Below are positions 22,774 to 33,123 of a stretch of 64,000 nt of DNA, one piece after another (within the stretch, counting starts at the first letter, position 1; each line of letters starts with the position of its first letter). The position numbers and the translations under genes are program-made. The stretch comes from Adiantum capillus-veneris. Taxonomy: Eukaryota > Streptophyta > Polypodiopsida > Polypodiales > Pteridaceae. Under the pieces are notes generated by a model. It ran no database searches, was not told the origin of the DNA, and saw only the letters and a program-made list of their open reading frames with translations. Location of the stretch: contig CM043954.1 in the NCBI GenBank assembly GCA_014529385.2, positions 9,626,830-9,690,829 of the forward strand, given 5' to 3'.

Positions 22774-23096
22774 TGTAAAGAATGAGGATGCAAGAGAGAT
22801 ACACAAGACAAGCACAAAGCACACAGAGATGGAAAGCTTCTTCTTCTTCTTCACAGAAAAGAGAGTACAAAAATGACTAAGTGCTAAAGCTGAAAAATAG
22901 CACATATGTACATGCAGTCACTAAGTGTGAACTCGCTAGAAGCGTACTAGGCTGGCACTATAAGTGTAGTCCAGCTGTAGAATCACTGGCAGGGATCCTC
23001 CGTGTCGGTCACCTAACGCGCCAGTGAGTAAATGCCATAAGCGGCCAAGACCCGTAGTGGATGCCAGCACAAGGTGTAGAGCTCAACATCTCAACA
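22774..23096 (-). repeat. 3' LTR of copia B
   Basis: 323 bp, plus-strand TGTAAAGAATGAGG to CATCTCAACA. Same length as its partner at 27693-28015. Confidence 0.9.
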
Positions 23097-24892
23097 CCCC
23101 CCCTTGATCTCTGCATGTCGCAGAGTCCAAGCATAGTCCGGAAACGTCGAAGCTTCTCAGCTCCGAGGGCCTTGGTAAAGATATCTGCTATCTCCTCCTC
23201 TGTGCTGACATAGACCAAGTCGATGTCGCCCGCCAACACTCGCTCTCGAACGTAGTGGTAATGGACCTCTATGTGTTTGGTCCTAGCATGGAACACTGGG
23301 TTCCATGCCAACTGCATGCTGCTGAGGTTGTCACAATGAATGACAATCTACTGGTCCACCTGCACTCCCAAGTCCTCAAGTAATGTGCGTAGCCAAGCTA
23401 CCTCGCACGCCGCAACTGCTGCACCTCTGTACTCGGCCTCTGTGCTCGATAAAGCAACCGTAGGCTTCTTTTTGCTGCTCCAAGTAACAACAGCACTCCC
23501 AAAAGAGAACATGAAGCCACTCGTAGATCTCCTATCAGCAATGCTACATGCCCAATCTGCATCTGTATACCCATACAATGCTAATGGTGCATCTGCTGCA
23601 TAGAACAATGCGTAGTCAAGAGTCCCTTGCACATACCTAAGTGTGCGTCGTACTCCATCCAAATGTGGCTTCCTCGGAAGCTGCATGAACTAACTCTCCA
23701 AGCCTATTGTGTAGCTCAAGTCTGGCCTCGTGATAGTCAAGTAGATTAGACTACCCACCATCTTCCTGTACATATTGACATCCTCAACAACATCACCCTT
23801 CTCTGCTCTCAGCTTTGCATTCACATCCAAGGGAATAGAAATTGGCTTACAATCAGCCATACCATACTTTGACAACATCTCCAAAGCATACTGTCTCTGT
23901 GATAGCCATACACCCTCTGGAGTCCTGATCACCTCAATGCCAAGAAAGTAGCGCAACTCGCCCAAATCTTTCATTTCAAACTCCTGTTTGAGAAGACCCT
24001 TCACATGGTCAATCTTCATAGCATTGTCACCCACAATAATAAGGTCATCTACATATATGGTAATGACCACAATCCCCACATCACTCTCACGTACATAGAG
24101 TGAATGATCTGCATGAGCTCTCCTAAACCCAATACTGACAAGATACTTGGCAATCCTGTCATACCATGCTCTAGAGCCCTGCTTCAAACCATACAAAGCT
24201 TTGAGAAGCCTGCATACATAATCTGGGTAACCTGGATCGACATAACCAGGTGGCTGATCCATATACACTTCCTCTTGCAACTCACCATTCAAGAAGGCAT
24301 TCTTTACATCCATTTGATGCATAATCCATCCTCTAGATGCAGCCACTGCTATGACAGCTCTCACAGTCGTCATCTTTGCCACTGGAGCAAAGGTCTCCTC
24401 ATAGTCTATGCCATACGTCTGTGCATAACCCTTTGCGACCAGCCTTGCCTTGTGACGCTCAATGTTACCATCAGCCTTATGCTTGGTTTTATACACCCAT
24501 TTACAGCCAATAGCTTTCTTGCCACTTGGCAATGGCACCAACTCCCATGTGTCGTTTGCTTCCAATGCAGCCATATCTTCATTCATTGCATCATCCCAAT
24601 GCACATTTCCAACTGAATCCTCAAAACATGTGGGCTCCACATCCTGTATCACCTTAGCCATGTAGACTTGGTGATGCGCTAGATACCCATCATAAGTCAA
24701 TTTCTGAACTGGATTTCTGACTCTATTAGATCTGCGCGGTCCTGGGTCACTCCTTTGCCCTCTAGCATCTTCTTGTACTTTCCTTACACCAGGTGTCCTG
24801 ACAGCCGGAATTCCAAATTTCTCATCAAGACTTTGTTCAGAACCATCTGAATCCATGTCTACATGTGAAAAACCTAATGATGCATTAGCCAT
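23009..24892 (-). pseudogene. RT and RNase H of copia B
   Basis: Minus strand: IGCKWVYKTKHKADG, HKARLVAKGYAQTYGIDYEETFAPV, MHQMDVKNAFLNGELQEEVYM, LKALYGLKQG, catalytic Y-V-D-D-L and RYFLGIEV. RNase H follows with YTDADWACS, DRRSTSGF and SSTEAEYRGAAVA, then HIEVHYHYVRE and ADIFTKALG. Two in-frame stops (23690-23692 and 23348-23350, both TAG) interrupt an otherwise continuous frame; the last ORF reads on through the polypurine tract into the LTR. A frameshift near 24880 separates it from the integrase. Confidence 0.88.
23097..23104 (-). other. polypurine tract of copia B
   Basis: Minus strand CAAGGGGGG directly before the 3' LTR. Confidence 0.8.
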
Positions 24893-26343
24893 AAAGGAAA
24901 AGGTTCATCAACCTTTTCCTTTCCTTTTCGTGATACGTTCCCTGTACCTGTTGGTGGAGTAACCTGCGTACGTAGTCTACCATTCCATGGTTTTTCAACA
25001 GAGCCACGAGAAGAGGACTCTTGTGGTCCACTCAAAACCTGTGACTGTGGCCTCACATTTTGTACAACCACATCATCTTTTACATCAGCCCCAATAGTGC
25101 CATGTGCATTACTGTACCAGCTGCTCATCTCATCAAAGACTACATCTCTGCTCACTCGTAATTCTCGTGTAGTAGGATTGTAGCACTTGCACCTCTTTTG
25201 TTCAAGGGAATATCCCACAAGAATACATTTCTTTGCTTTAGGATCCAATTTCCTACGCAACTCATCTGGTACATGCACGTAAGCTATGCAGCCAAACACT
25301 TTCAAGTGTGCCAAATCAGGCTTTGTACCTGTAAACTTTTCCTCAGGTGTTACATCATGCACCGCAGCTGTAGGTGTCCTGTTCATAATGTACACAGTTG
25401 TATTTACGGCTTCAGCCCAGAAATTATGAGGCATGTTCTTCTCATTCATCAATGCACGTGCAACCTCTGCAATGTGTCTGTTTTTCCTTTCTGCGACCCC
25501 ATTCTGTTGTGGAGTATATTTGCATCTAAACTGCCTGCGTATACCATGCATTCGCAGAAAATCTGAAAAATCATTGGAGAAGTACTCTCCCCCTCCATCT
25601 GACCTCAATGTCTTGATTTGCATATCTGTCTCCTTCTCACTCATGACTTTGAAATCTTGAAAGTGACCAAACACTTTACTTTTGTTACGCATGAAGTAGA
25701 CCCATACTTTCCTTGTATGGTCATCAATGAAAGAGACATAATACCTGCAACCATGTATACTTGCAGTATCGGTTGGACCCCAAACATCTGTGTGCACCAC
25801 CTCAAGTGGCTTTTTACATACATTGCGCTCATGTGGAAATGAGCCCTTTGACTGTTTTCCAAACTGGCATGCTGCACACACTTTATGCATACCATCCACC
25901 TTGAATTTGTGCAAACCTTTTACAATCTGTTTTGATTGCATACTGCACAATCTCTGCTCATTGACATGGACAATGCGTTTGTGCCAAATGTCAACATCAG
26001 CCACAACACCTGTGCCCTGTGCAAATAATGCAGCTTTTACCTCAGGCATGTCTACATTCAGCGTAAACATTCTGCCCACACATTTGCCCTCTGTGATCAG
26101 CTTACAGCCATTCTGGAAATCTTCTACATAACAGCCATTTGGATTGAAGCGAACCTGCAAACCTTGCTCAACCATTTGTCCAACAGAAACAAGATTCTCT
26201 GTAATGTTTGGGACATGAAGTACATCTGCTAAGTACTTTGATTTCCCACTCTTCGTATTTAGAGGTATGTCCCCTACATGAGAAATGGGGTGAGTTGTGT
26301 CATCTCCTGTCTGCACATAGCCTAACACATCTGGTTTGCGCAT
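24874..26343 (-). CDS. integrase of copia B (489 codons open)
   Basis: The GAG-pre-integrase segment (WHKRIVHVNEQRL, CAACQFGKQSKG) gives the H-H-C-C zinc site. The catalytic residues are the Asp in VVHTDVWGP, the Asp in TLRSDGGGEY and the Glu in NGVAERKNRH, with normal spacing. The C-terminal part (LAHLKVFGCIAYVHVP, KKCILVGYS) is typical. The domain looks intact, but the frame is out of register with both neighbours, so a polyprotein could not be made. Confidence 0.85.
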   Translation of the reverse strand: MRKPDVLGYVQTGDDTTHPISHVGDIPLNTKSGKSKYLADVLHVPNITENLVSVGQMVEQGLQVRFNPNGCYVEDFQNGCKLITEGKCVGRMFTLNVDMPEVKAALFAQGTGVVADVDIWHKRIVHVNEQRLCSMQSKQIVKGLHKFKVDGMHKVCAACQFGKQSKGSFPHERNVCKKPLEVVHTDVWGPTDTASIHGCRYYVSFIDDHTRKVWVYFMRNKSKVFGHFQDFKVMSEKETDMQIKTLRSDGGGEYFSNDFSDFLRMHGIRRQFRCKYTPQQNGVAERKNRHIAEVARALMNEKNMPHNFWAEAVNTTVYIMNRTPTAAVHDVTPEEKFTGTKPDLAHLKVFGCIAYVHVPDELRRKLDPKAKKCILVGYSLEQKRCKCYNPTTRELRVSRDVVFDEMSSWYSNAHGTIGADVKDDVVVQNVRPQSQVLSGPQESSSRGSVEKPWNGRLRTQVTPPTGTGNVSRKGKEKVDEPFPLWLMHH

Positions 26344-26352
26344 ATCTCTAAA

Positions 26353-26790
26353 TCACTCTCCACGAGACGTCATGTGATTAGAGGCACCTAAATCCACATA
26401 CCAAACATCATCTTGGGTGGAATTCTCTGCAGTCATTGTATTCATTACCTGTTGCATAACAAACATGCGCTCGTTTTTGTTGTCATCTGCATCTCTGCTA
26501 GTAGATGCATAGTTGCCCTGTTCTCTCTTTCCACTTGCTTTTCCCTTTGGACAGTCACGTGACATGTGACCTCTTTCACCACAAGTCCAACATTCTCTGC
26601 TATCTGGAGTATGTTGCTGCCTGCTTGATCCTGCACCACGACCTCTTTGACTCCCCCTGCCTTGAGACTGGTTTCCCCTGCCACCTGTATTGTTTTGATT
26701 TGATTGACCTTCCAGAAATTGGCCCCTGCAACCCCTTGGGCCTCGACCACGACCTCTACCTCTACCTCTGTTGGAGTTAGAATAGAAGGC
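26353..26790 (-). pseudogene. zinc knuckle and protease start of copia B
   Basis: A CCHC knuckle (CWTCGERGHMSRDC) is followed by the protease motif WYVDLGASNHMT; the family normally has D-S-G-A-S, here D-L-G-A-S, which removes a conserved active-site residue. The Gly/Arg-rich stretch before the knuckle lies in a different frame from gag after a shift near 26790. Confidence 0.75.
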
Positions 26791-27420
26791 CTATTCAGAA
26801 TTATTTCTGCCATGAGGGGAAGATGTGTCAAGGTTATTCTCCTCAAGAATAAGCATAGAAATCAAATCTTGGAACACGGGGATGTCGTCTCTTGTATTCA
26901 TGGAAGACCTAAAATGTACATACTCATCTCCTAAACCATCCAAGCATGCACAGAAAATGTCATCGTCTTCCACTGAGACTTTAATAGATCCAAGATCCTC
27001 AATGATACTTTTGATCTTCAAGGCATAATCATTGATTGAGAGGTTGTTCCTCTTAACCTGATTTAGCTCCGACTTTAGTTGAAGCTTCCTGGCCTTGGTG
27101 TTCACTTTGAACACTCTACCTAAGTTTCTCAATGCAATGGCAGGGGTTTCAGCATCCTGTAGATAGCCCATCATGCCATCTGTGATGCTCATAGAAAGCC
27201 AATACATCACTTTGCTCTGGCCTTGTTGCCAGTCCCTCAAAGCTTTCCTTTGTTCTGCTGTAGCATTTGCCTCGGGAATCTCTGGTTCCTTTTCATTGTC
27301 TCCTTCTACATAGTCCCAATAACCTTTTCCTTTTAGGAAATTTGTTATTCTGAACTTCCATGCAGGGTAGTTATTTTTCTCAAGCTTCTCAGTAACAATC
27401 TGACTGAAACCGTCAGACAT
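26791..27420 (-). CDS. gag capsid of copia B
   Basis: 209 codons from MSDGFSQIVTEKLEKNNYPAWKF, a standard copia gag start, through KVMYWLSMSITDGMMGYL and LNQVKRNNLSINDYALKIKS. It ends at a premature stop, beyond which the frame shifts. The leader from the primer site to this ATG is about 260 bp. Confidence 0.85.
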   Translation of the reverse strand: MSDGFSQIVTEKLEKNNYPAWKFRITNFLKGKGYWDYVEGDNEKEPEIPEANATAEQRKALRDWQQGQSKVMYWLSMSITDGMMGYLQDAETPAIALRNLGRVFKVNTKARKLQLKSELNQVKRNNLSINDYALKIKSIIEDLGSIKVSVEDDDIFCACLDGLGDEYVHFRSSMNTRDDIPVFQDLISMLILEENNLDTSSPHGRNNSE

Positions 27421-27680
27421 CTTGAAGCACTAAGACAAAATAGCTGCAATCTGCAAAAACCTGCAAATCTGCTGAACCTGCTATTGTGGTACCTGTAACG
27501 CTTTCTACACTCAACGAGTGTCCACAATCAAGCGTACATACAACCACTGTACTTGTACAGTAAATCTCTGTATACTGCACTTTGGAGACCTATTCAGAAA
27601 CTTGTGCGAAAAACCCCTAAAATTTTCGAACGAAGGGATTGTGATGCTCTTGCTCTCTTAGCCTCTCTTGCTTGCACCAG

Positions 27681-27692
27681 GCTCTGATACCA
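27681..27692 (-). other. primer-binding site of copia B (tRNA-iMet)
   Basis: Minus strand TGGTATCAGAGC, directly next to the 5' LTR. Confidence 0.9.
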
Positions 27693-28015
27693 TGTAAAGA
27701 ATGAGGATGCAAGAGAGATACACAAGACAAGCACAAAGCACACAGAGATGGAAAGCTTCTTCTTCTTCATCACAGAAAAGAGAGTACAAAAATGACTAAG
27801 TGCTAAAGCTGAAAAATAGCACATATGTACATGCGGTCACTAAGTGTGAACTCGCTAGAAGCGTACTGGGCTGGCACTATAAGTGTAGTCCAGCTGTAGA
27901 ATCACTGGGAGAGATCCTCCGTGTCGGTCACCTAATGCGCCAGTGAGTAAATGCCTTAAGCGGCCAAGACCCGTAGTGGGTGCCAGCTCAAGGTGTAGAG
28001 CTCGACATCTCAACA
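27693..28015 (-). repeat. 5' LTR of copia B
   Basis: 323 bp, partner of 22774-23096, with ten base differences and no length difference. Confidence 0.9.
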
Positions 28016-28020
28016 ATATT
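28016..28020. repeat. right target duplication ATATT of copia B
   Basis: Exact partner of 22769-22773. Confidence 0.9.
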
Positions 28021-28307
28021 ATGATATTCGGAGTTCTCTTGCATTGGCAAGGAATTCCGTGTTTCACTCCAAATCGAAACACATTGAAGTCAGGTATCAT
28101 CTCGTGAGAGAATTCTTGGCCTAAAGACTCATTGATTTGGTCAAGGTACACACTGACAACAACCCAGCAGATGCTTTGACGAAAGGCTTACCTTTGGAGC
28201 AATTTACACATTGCAGTGAGTTGATGGGTATAGGTTGAAGCCACTAGATTGCTTCACGGTTGTATATAACATGTCACTTGGGCTGCATTAGCCTTCAAGT
28301 GGGAGTT
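28021..28307 (+). pseudogene. C-terminal RNase H of copia A
   Basis: Continues the RNase H interrupted at 22773: SKHIEVRYHLVREF, one stop, then NNPADALTKGLPLEQF. The polypurine-like AAGTGGGAG lies at the end. This proves that copia B landed inside copia A. Confidence 0.8.
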
Positions 28308-28519
28308 TGTTGGGATTCAGGCCAACTCTTCGGACATCCCACTTACTACTAATCCATCTACTAACCTAACCATTATACACTTATTCTTTAATACAATAGA
28401 ATAAGGAGCTGCAACAACAGGATAATGTTACTGTGCGCTCCACCCAAAGCAAGTATCTGTGTGTGTGTGTGTGTGTGTTCTCACACTTGCACTTGCACAC
28501 GCTTCCCGCGGAACCTTCA
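28308..28519 (+). repeat. 3' LTR fragment of copia A
   Basis: Starts TGTTGGGATTCAGG after the purine tract. Its far end is unclear; a (TG)n run occupies 28455-28479, and chromovirus LTR sequence resumes at 28520. Confidence 0.55.
28455..28479 (+). repeat. (TG)n microsatellite
   Basis: About eleven TG units. Confidence 0.85.
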
Positions 28520-29073
28520 ATGCATAGGCTTAGTTCCCACCACAAGCTTGGCCCTTAAGCACTTTAAGCTTGGGTTGGGTTCTCACCTCAAGTACAACCC
28601 TAGCATCTCAAGCATGTCAAGCACCTCAAGCATCTCAAGAACCTCAATCATCAAGCACCTCAAGCACCTTAGTCATCAAGCATGATAAGCAGCACAAGCA
28701 CCTCGAGCTGATAAGCATCATCAAGCACCTTAGTCATCAAGCATGATAAGCAGCACAAGCACCTCGAGCTGCGTCGGGTTCCCGCCTCAAGCTCAGCCCT
28801 AGCTTACCTAAGGTCAAAAGACTTTTACACACATTATTGGAGGTCTTGAATGAAGCTAATCCTAAGGTCTTATGCTCCATTGGTTAGCCTTGCTCTTCGA
28901 TAGACCAACTCTCATTTCGGCCCCTTTACCATTGGCCCCGTGTTGAGATAGATCTATAAGCACATGTCTATATCTTAACCCTTGTTCCTGTTTATTCTCC
29001 CACATTAAGTGATCAGTTTAATATGAGATTTTTTTTTGGGTTGGTTAGATATTAGATATTAGATTTTATGACA
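28520..29073 (-). repeat. right LTR of the composite, second part
   Basis: Matches left-LTR positions 1391-1908, including the CTCAAG minisatellite (with an extra roughly 60-bp duplication near 28677-28770), and ends TTATGACA. It is followed at once by the ACCTT duplication. Confidence 0.85.
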
Positions 29074-29078
29074 ACCTT
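29074..29078. repeat. right target-site duplication ACCTT
   Basis: Exact partner of 334-338. Confidence 0.8.
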
Positions 29079-29784
29079 GGAATAGAGGTAATTTTAATTT
29101 AATTGCAATGACAAAAACCTTCATGAGTTGTCTAGTGGCCAATGTGTCCACCTCTCTTGATTTTCTATCCTAGGCACATGATGGAGTTGGGCCACTTGAA
29201 AATGGCCTACAAGATTTTTTACTTATCATAGATGCTCTAACAAACATTGATTTTTACACGCCCCAAGTGCATGTAATTTGTTTGACAAGTAACAAAGCAT
29301 CACATTTAATCGTTGGATGCCATTGGTTTTGCACAACTCTGCGTCATAGAGGAAACATACAAAGACTTTGCGTGTAAGTAGTTTGTCGTGGATGTACGAC
29401 CTCTAGTCGGGTTTTGGCTAGGTGTAATGTTACAAAAGCAACAAAGTGCTTCATATTAATTTTTAATATAGTCGTTTTGCGTGAAAGCGTGCCCTCTAGG
29501 CTGCAATGTATGTGGTGCTATCATACGATTCTCATACTTCTCAAGTCAGCTCTCATGGTTATCTATTGTTGGAGGGTGGAGCTGCGAGCAACGAGCTGGA
29601 TGGTGCAGTAAAGTGGGGGTGCATGCGGTTGGACGTGAGAAGGACGAGGAAGAGGAGCAGGAGACTCGACTAACCAAGGTGAGGGAGCAGGACGAGGGGG
29701 GACGCCGCCATCCGGTAGCCCACAGGGCCCCACGTTCTCAGGCACACGGTCAACACACACGGTAACCCACCGCACGGAAAGCAC

Positions 29785-29787
<3 letters not shown>

Positions 29788-29821
<34 letters not shown>
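29788..29821 (+). repeat. (CT)n microsatellite
   Basis: About 17 CT units. Confidence 0.9.
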
Positions 29822-29824
<3 letters not shown>

Positions 29825-29970
29825 AGCACTGCAACTGTATGCTTGTACGCAATATGCTCAGAGACACTGCTGGAGCTTGCAAATGGTGCCATCATGTGGG
29901 GGGGGGGGAGGGTGGCCGAAATCCCTCCCCCCTTAATATTTATATAAGATTCGTAGGGAGAGTCTCTTGG

Positions 29971-30190
29971 ATTGGAGCACCAAAGGTCACTTATGTCGTG
30001 TCTGGTGTTGCTAGTGAGCCAAAGCTTGGGTTGGTGCAAACTTTGACAGATTTAGGCAAAGCCGACGTACAGCTGTAGGATTTGATTGGAGCACCAAAGG
30101 TCACCTATGTCATGTCTAGTGTTACTGGTGCTCAAAAGCTTGGGCTAGTTCAAACTTTGACAAATTTAGACAAAGCCATACTGTAGGACT
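29971..30190 (+). repeat. two-unit tandem repeat, period 114 bp
   Basis: Both units begin ATTGGAGCACCAAAGGTCAC (29971 and 30085) and continue in parallel through the AAGCTTGGG and CAAACTTTGACA blocks, with scattered differences. The second unit is slightly shorter. Confidence 0.75.
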
Positions 30191-30796
30191 GGTGTGCATT
30201 GTCGAAGCAACTACGTATCCAAGCAATAAAGCAGGGTTATTGGAAAATACATTGAATTCGGTGTTGATAAAGTTGTTGTTGATGGGCGAAGATAGACGCC
30301 CTGGCTGACCACCCATATGCAATCAATAATGGCTTAATTCTCTGCTAGTGACAATGAAAAGTCAAATAACTTCTCTATTACACTTTTGAGCAATGCTTGT
30401 TACAGTTGAGCGCCTATTGTGGTTTTGGAAATTTGAATGGGCAACAATGATGATGGCAACAACATGAAGCAAGGCTTTTGTACCTAACAAATGAGTTCCA
30501 ATTGATGGAGGCGCTTACTTGACAAGGCAAAAGACCATGCGCAAGCTTGAAATAAAGTAAAATCAACATCGTTGAGTAGAAGCAGCCAGATGAAGCCTAA
30601 AGGATATACTAGTTAAGCCTAAAGGTGTGAGGGTTGAGCAGGTAGGATGTATTAGGTAGCCAAAAGGAATCTCTTCTAAAAAGGTGGTGAAGAAATAAAA
30701 GGTTCATGACTTCCTACATAACTAGAAGAAACTCCACTAACAAAATGCATGACCACAAAATCTACCTACCTATCTAAATAGCGACCATGCACCATG

Positions 30797-30809
30797 GTCT
30801 GTGATACCA
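30797..30809 (-). other. possible degenerate primer-binding site
   Basis: The minus strand reads TGGTATCACAGAC, near the iMet site TGGTATCAGAGC. To its right TGCTCGGATTAGG could be an LTR end on the minus strand. No partner LTR was found in the window, so this is weak. Confidence 0.25.
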
Positions 30810-31205
30810 CTTGCTCGGATTAGGGGAGACAGAAATGGAAGAGCTCCATGTGAAAGGGAAAGTACTATTTGCATTAACAAAGAGAGAAAAATGAACTACA
30901 AGGCTTTCTCTATATAGAACTCATGAGAGAAGGTGAGAGTGATATCATAAGTGATGTGATGTGAGCTAGTGTGTGGTGGCATGATAGGGTGTGGAGTGGG
31001 TTTCCATGTAGCTAGGCTAAGTTTTAGAGAGGGTGTGTATGCAAGGATGTCTCACATCCCAACAAAGAAGATGGGAATCAAAAATCATGTTGAAATGATA
31101 GACCGAGAATTGGAGGAATAGAACAAACTCAAAAGGGATGCTCATTAGCCAATCTACATAAACAAAGATGGTGATTATTGTGAAGGTGAAGATGGAAATA
31201 GCACA

Positions 31206-31844
31206 TTGCCTATAGAATATCAAGGGATGAAAAACATAGCTATTATAGATAGTGATGCAATTGTTGCCATAGTCACACAAGGTATTTGGGAAAAATGGGA
31301 AAAGCATACTCTTAAGAAAACACGAATGAAATTACCCCTAGAGGATGGACATATTGAGAGATCTATTGGAGTTCTAGAGCAACAAGTAGTCATAACTTCT
31401 TGTGGAATAGAGTTTGAGCACACATTTTTAGTGGTGGATTCTGATACTAGGAATAATTACAATGTTATTCTAGGAACACCATTCATGCACCAGTTAAAGA
31501 TGGTTCGAGACTGGGGCTATGATTATATCTACTTATGGTATTTGGAAAATGTCACTCGGATCAACTTAAAGGATCATAGCTATAGAGATGTACCTAAGAT
31601 TCCAATTAAAGATCTTTGTTCAGCTACGACTACGAAATCTGAAATGCTAGCATTAATGAATCCTAGAGCTCTCCTATGGATGTGTGGAGCTTTTGATTGT
31701 GATAGCCTTACAAGAGAAGAGTGCATAGGGGAAAGATCATTTGGCAATTCTGATTATATACCAGAACCTTTTCTAGAAGAACGAGTAGAACCTCTGGAAT
31801 GGACTCAAATTCTGGCCACCTTAGATGTGTGTGTTCAACAATGA
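31206..31844 (+). pseudogene. Ty3/gypsy protease-region fragment
   Basis: 212 codons open. AIIDSDAIVAIV resembles the gypsy protease motif D-S-G-A with the Gly changed to Asp. YNVILGTPFMHQLKMVRDWGYD matches the second protease motif (I-L-G-x-P-F). The residues after it are typical of the linker to RT in plant gypsy elements, but RT does not follow; integrase remnants do, after a large deletion. The changed Gly argues for an inactive copy. Confidence 0.6.
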
Positions 31845-32631
31845 GATCACCCCTACAAAGTTTTGTGACGAGAATGGTCTAGACTTAGTTACATTTTGTA
31901 TAGTAAATACTACAAAGTTTCATGGTAAGAATCTAAAATCAAAGGATTTGGCTCCAAGTTATCATGTGCTTGTTTATAGAGTCTTAAACAAAAGATAAGA
32001 AACTAAAGAAGCAAGGTATGGGACCCTTTGAGAATCATTAGTATATCACCAAGTGGGGCCATAAAATCCCTTTGGGCTTATTGTACTTTCTTCAAGACAT
32101 CTGTTGGGCTCACACCCTTTCACCTAGTTTATGGTTAAGAAGCTTTAATCCCTATAGAGTTAGATCTATCTTTTTGCAAGTTTTGGAATGTGGTGATGAT
32201 GGAAATTAAAAGCAAAGAGGACTACAATGGATTGTCAACTTGGAGAATCTAGATCTAGACCAAGAGGAAACAATGATTCATTTTGCAAAAAATTCTGGAA
32301 AAAAAACATGGCAAGTTTGATTCCATGCTTCCAAAGAACGAAATCAAAGAAGCCTCCTTAGTGTTGCACTATGACAACAAATTTGATGTCCAAAAGGATG
32401 GGAAATTCCTAGACAAATGGGAAGGACCCTTCAAGGTCTTAAAGAAATATGAAAAAGGACCTACCAATTGCAAGATGTTATTGGCAAAATGTTTTTGGGA
32501 AGATTCACAAAACAAGAGTGAATGGTTGGAGATTGAATTCTTATCATTGTAGGATGGGTTATTCCCATTTATATCTTCCTAGTCTTGTTAGAGGCATGAG
32601 TACCTCTAACGACAAGGGGAGGGCTACATGA
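31845..32631 (+). pseudogene. integrase C-terminal fragment of the same gypsy
   Basis: Near 32095-32160 the sequence reads as TPFHLVYG, a stop, then EALIPIE, the end of the integrase core. 32283-32552 continues as the C-terminal domain with FLDKWEGPFKVLKKY. All of RT, RNase H and most of the integrase are absent. Frames are broken several times. Confidence 0.6.
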
Positions 32632-33036
32632 TGCATGGAAAATAAAAGTCCCTTGTTAAATCTTTTTAGATCCAAAGAAGCAAAGATGAGATGAGTTTTT
32701 ATTCAATTTTATGGTCAAGGGTTCTTGTAGTAGGATGTAATTATATCAAATATAGGTACCTTCTATTGCATTTACTCCATATGAATAAAGGGATCAATCC
32801 CTAGGACAACATAATCACTTATAAAGGCTTTACATTTGAAGACTTACAAAGGTCGACATCATGGACAACTTTTTAATTCCTTTGAGATACATACAAGAGA
32901 TTAATACACTAAAGGACAAGGTTTGTGGATGTCCAAGGATTCCCAATATGCATTTGATAAGTGGGGGTGGAATATAAGACCACCAAGTAAGAAAAGAAAC
33001 CAAAATGCATGTGTAGGAGAAGGAATTCTCCCCAAA
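32632..33036. other. no feature recognised
   Basis: AT-rich sequence between the gypsy fragment and the CA repeat; no convincing ORF. Confidence 0.4.
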
Positions 33037-33061
33037 ACACACACACACACACACACACACA
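33037..33061 (+). repeat. (CA)n microsatellite
   Basis: About twelve CA units. Confidence 0.9.
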
Positions 33062-33123
33062 AATTCTCCTTCTTCCGAAAGCAATAAGAAGAGAAATATT
33101 GAGGATCTCTTCATTCTACAAGA

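Larger units (their letters stand above)
22774..28015 (-). mobile_element. Ty1/copia element B, full length (5242 bp)
   Basis: Two 323-bp LTRs (22774-23096 and 27693-28015), a tRNA-iMet primer site, a polypurine tract, a complete set of copia domains on the minus strand, and a perfect ATATT duplication. I count ten differences between the LTRs, about 3 percent, so this is a fairly young insertion. It sits in the RNase H of copia A. A few stops and frameshifts make it defective. Confidence 0.92.
17870..28519 (+). mobile_element. degraded Ty1/copia element A, holding copia B
   Basis: Plus-strand gag, protease, integrase, RT and RNase H in copia order, with many stops. The RNase H is split at 22773/28016 by a younger copia. 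A 3' LTR fragment begins near 28308 (TGTTGGGATTCAG) after the purine-rich AAGTGGGAG. No matching 5' LTR or primer site is visible between 17870 and 18985, so the 5' end is truncated or rearranged. Confidence 0.75.
339..29073 (-). mobile_element. composite tandem chromovirus (Ty3/gypsy), LTR-int-LTR-int-LTR
   Basis: Three copies of one LTR (339-1908, 9824-11990, and 17527-17869 plus 28520-29073) alternate with two minus-strand internal regions carrying the same gag, protease, RT, RNase H, integrase and chromodomain. Primer sites next to the middle and right LTRs resemble the initiator tRNA-Met site. Only the outermost ends are flanked by the perfect duplication ACCTT. This is the structure expected from unequal recombination between LTRs of one insertion, or integration of a tandem DNA. 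The two internal regions differ by many substitutions and indels, so the duplication is not recent or brought together different copies. Later insertions enlarged the locus to 28.7 kb. Confidence 0.85.
29079..31205. other. no gene seen; simple repeats and one tandem repeat
   Basis: About 2.1 kb without a recognisable coding region. It holds a (CT)n run at 29788-29821, a short G run near 29898, a two-unit tandem repeat (29971-30190) and a possible primer site at 30797-30809. Confidence 0.6.

Noticed and set aside
24104-24616. 170-codon plus-strand ORF
   Set aside because: It is a shadow of the copia B reverse transcriptase on the other strand and shows no domain.
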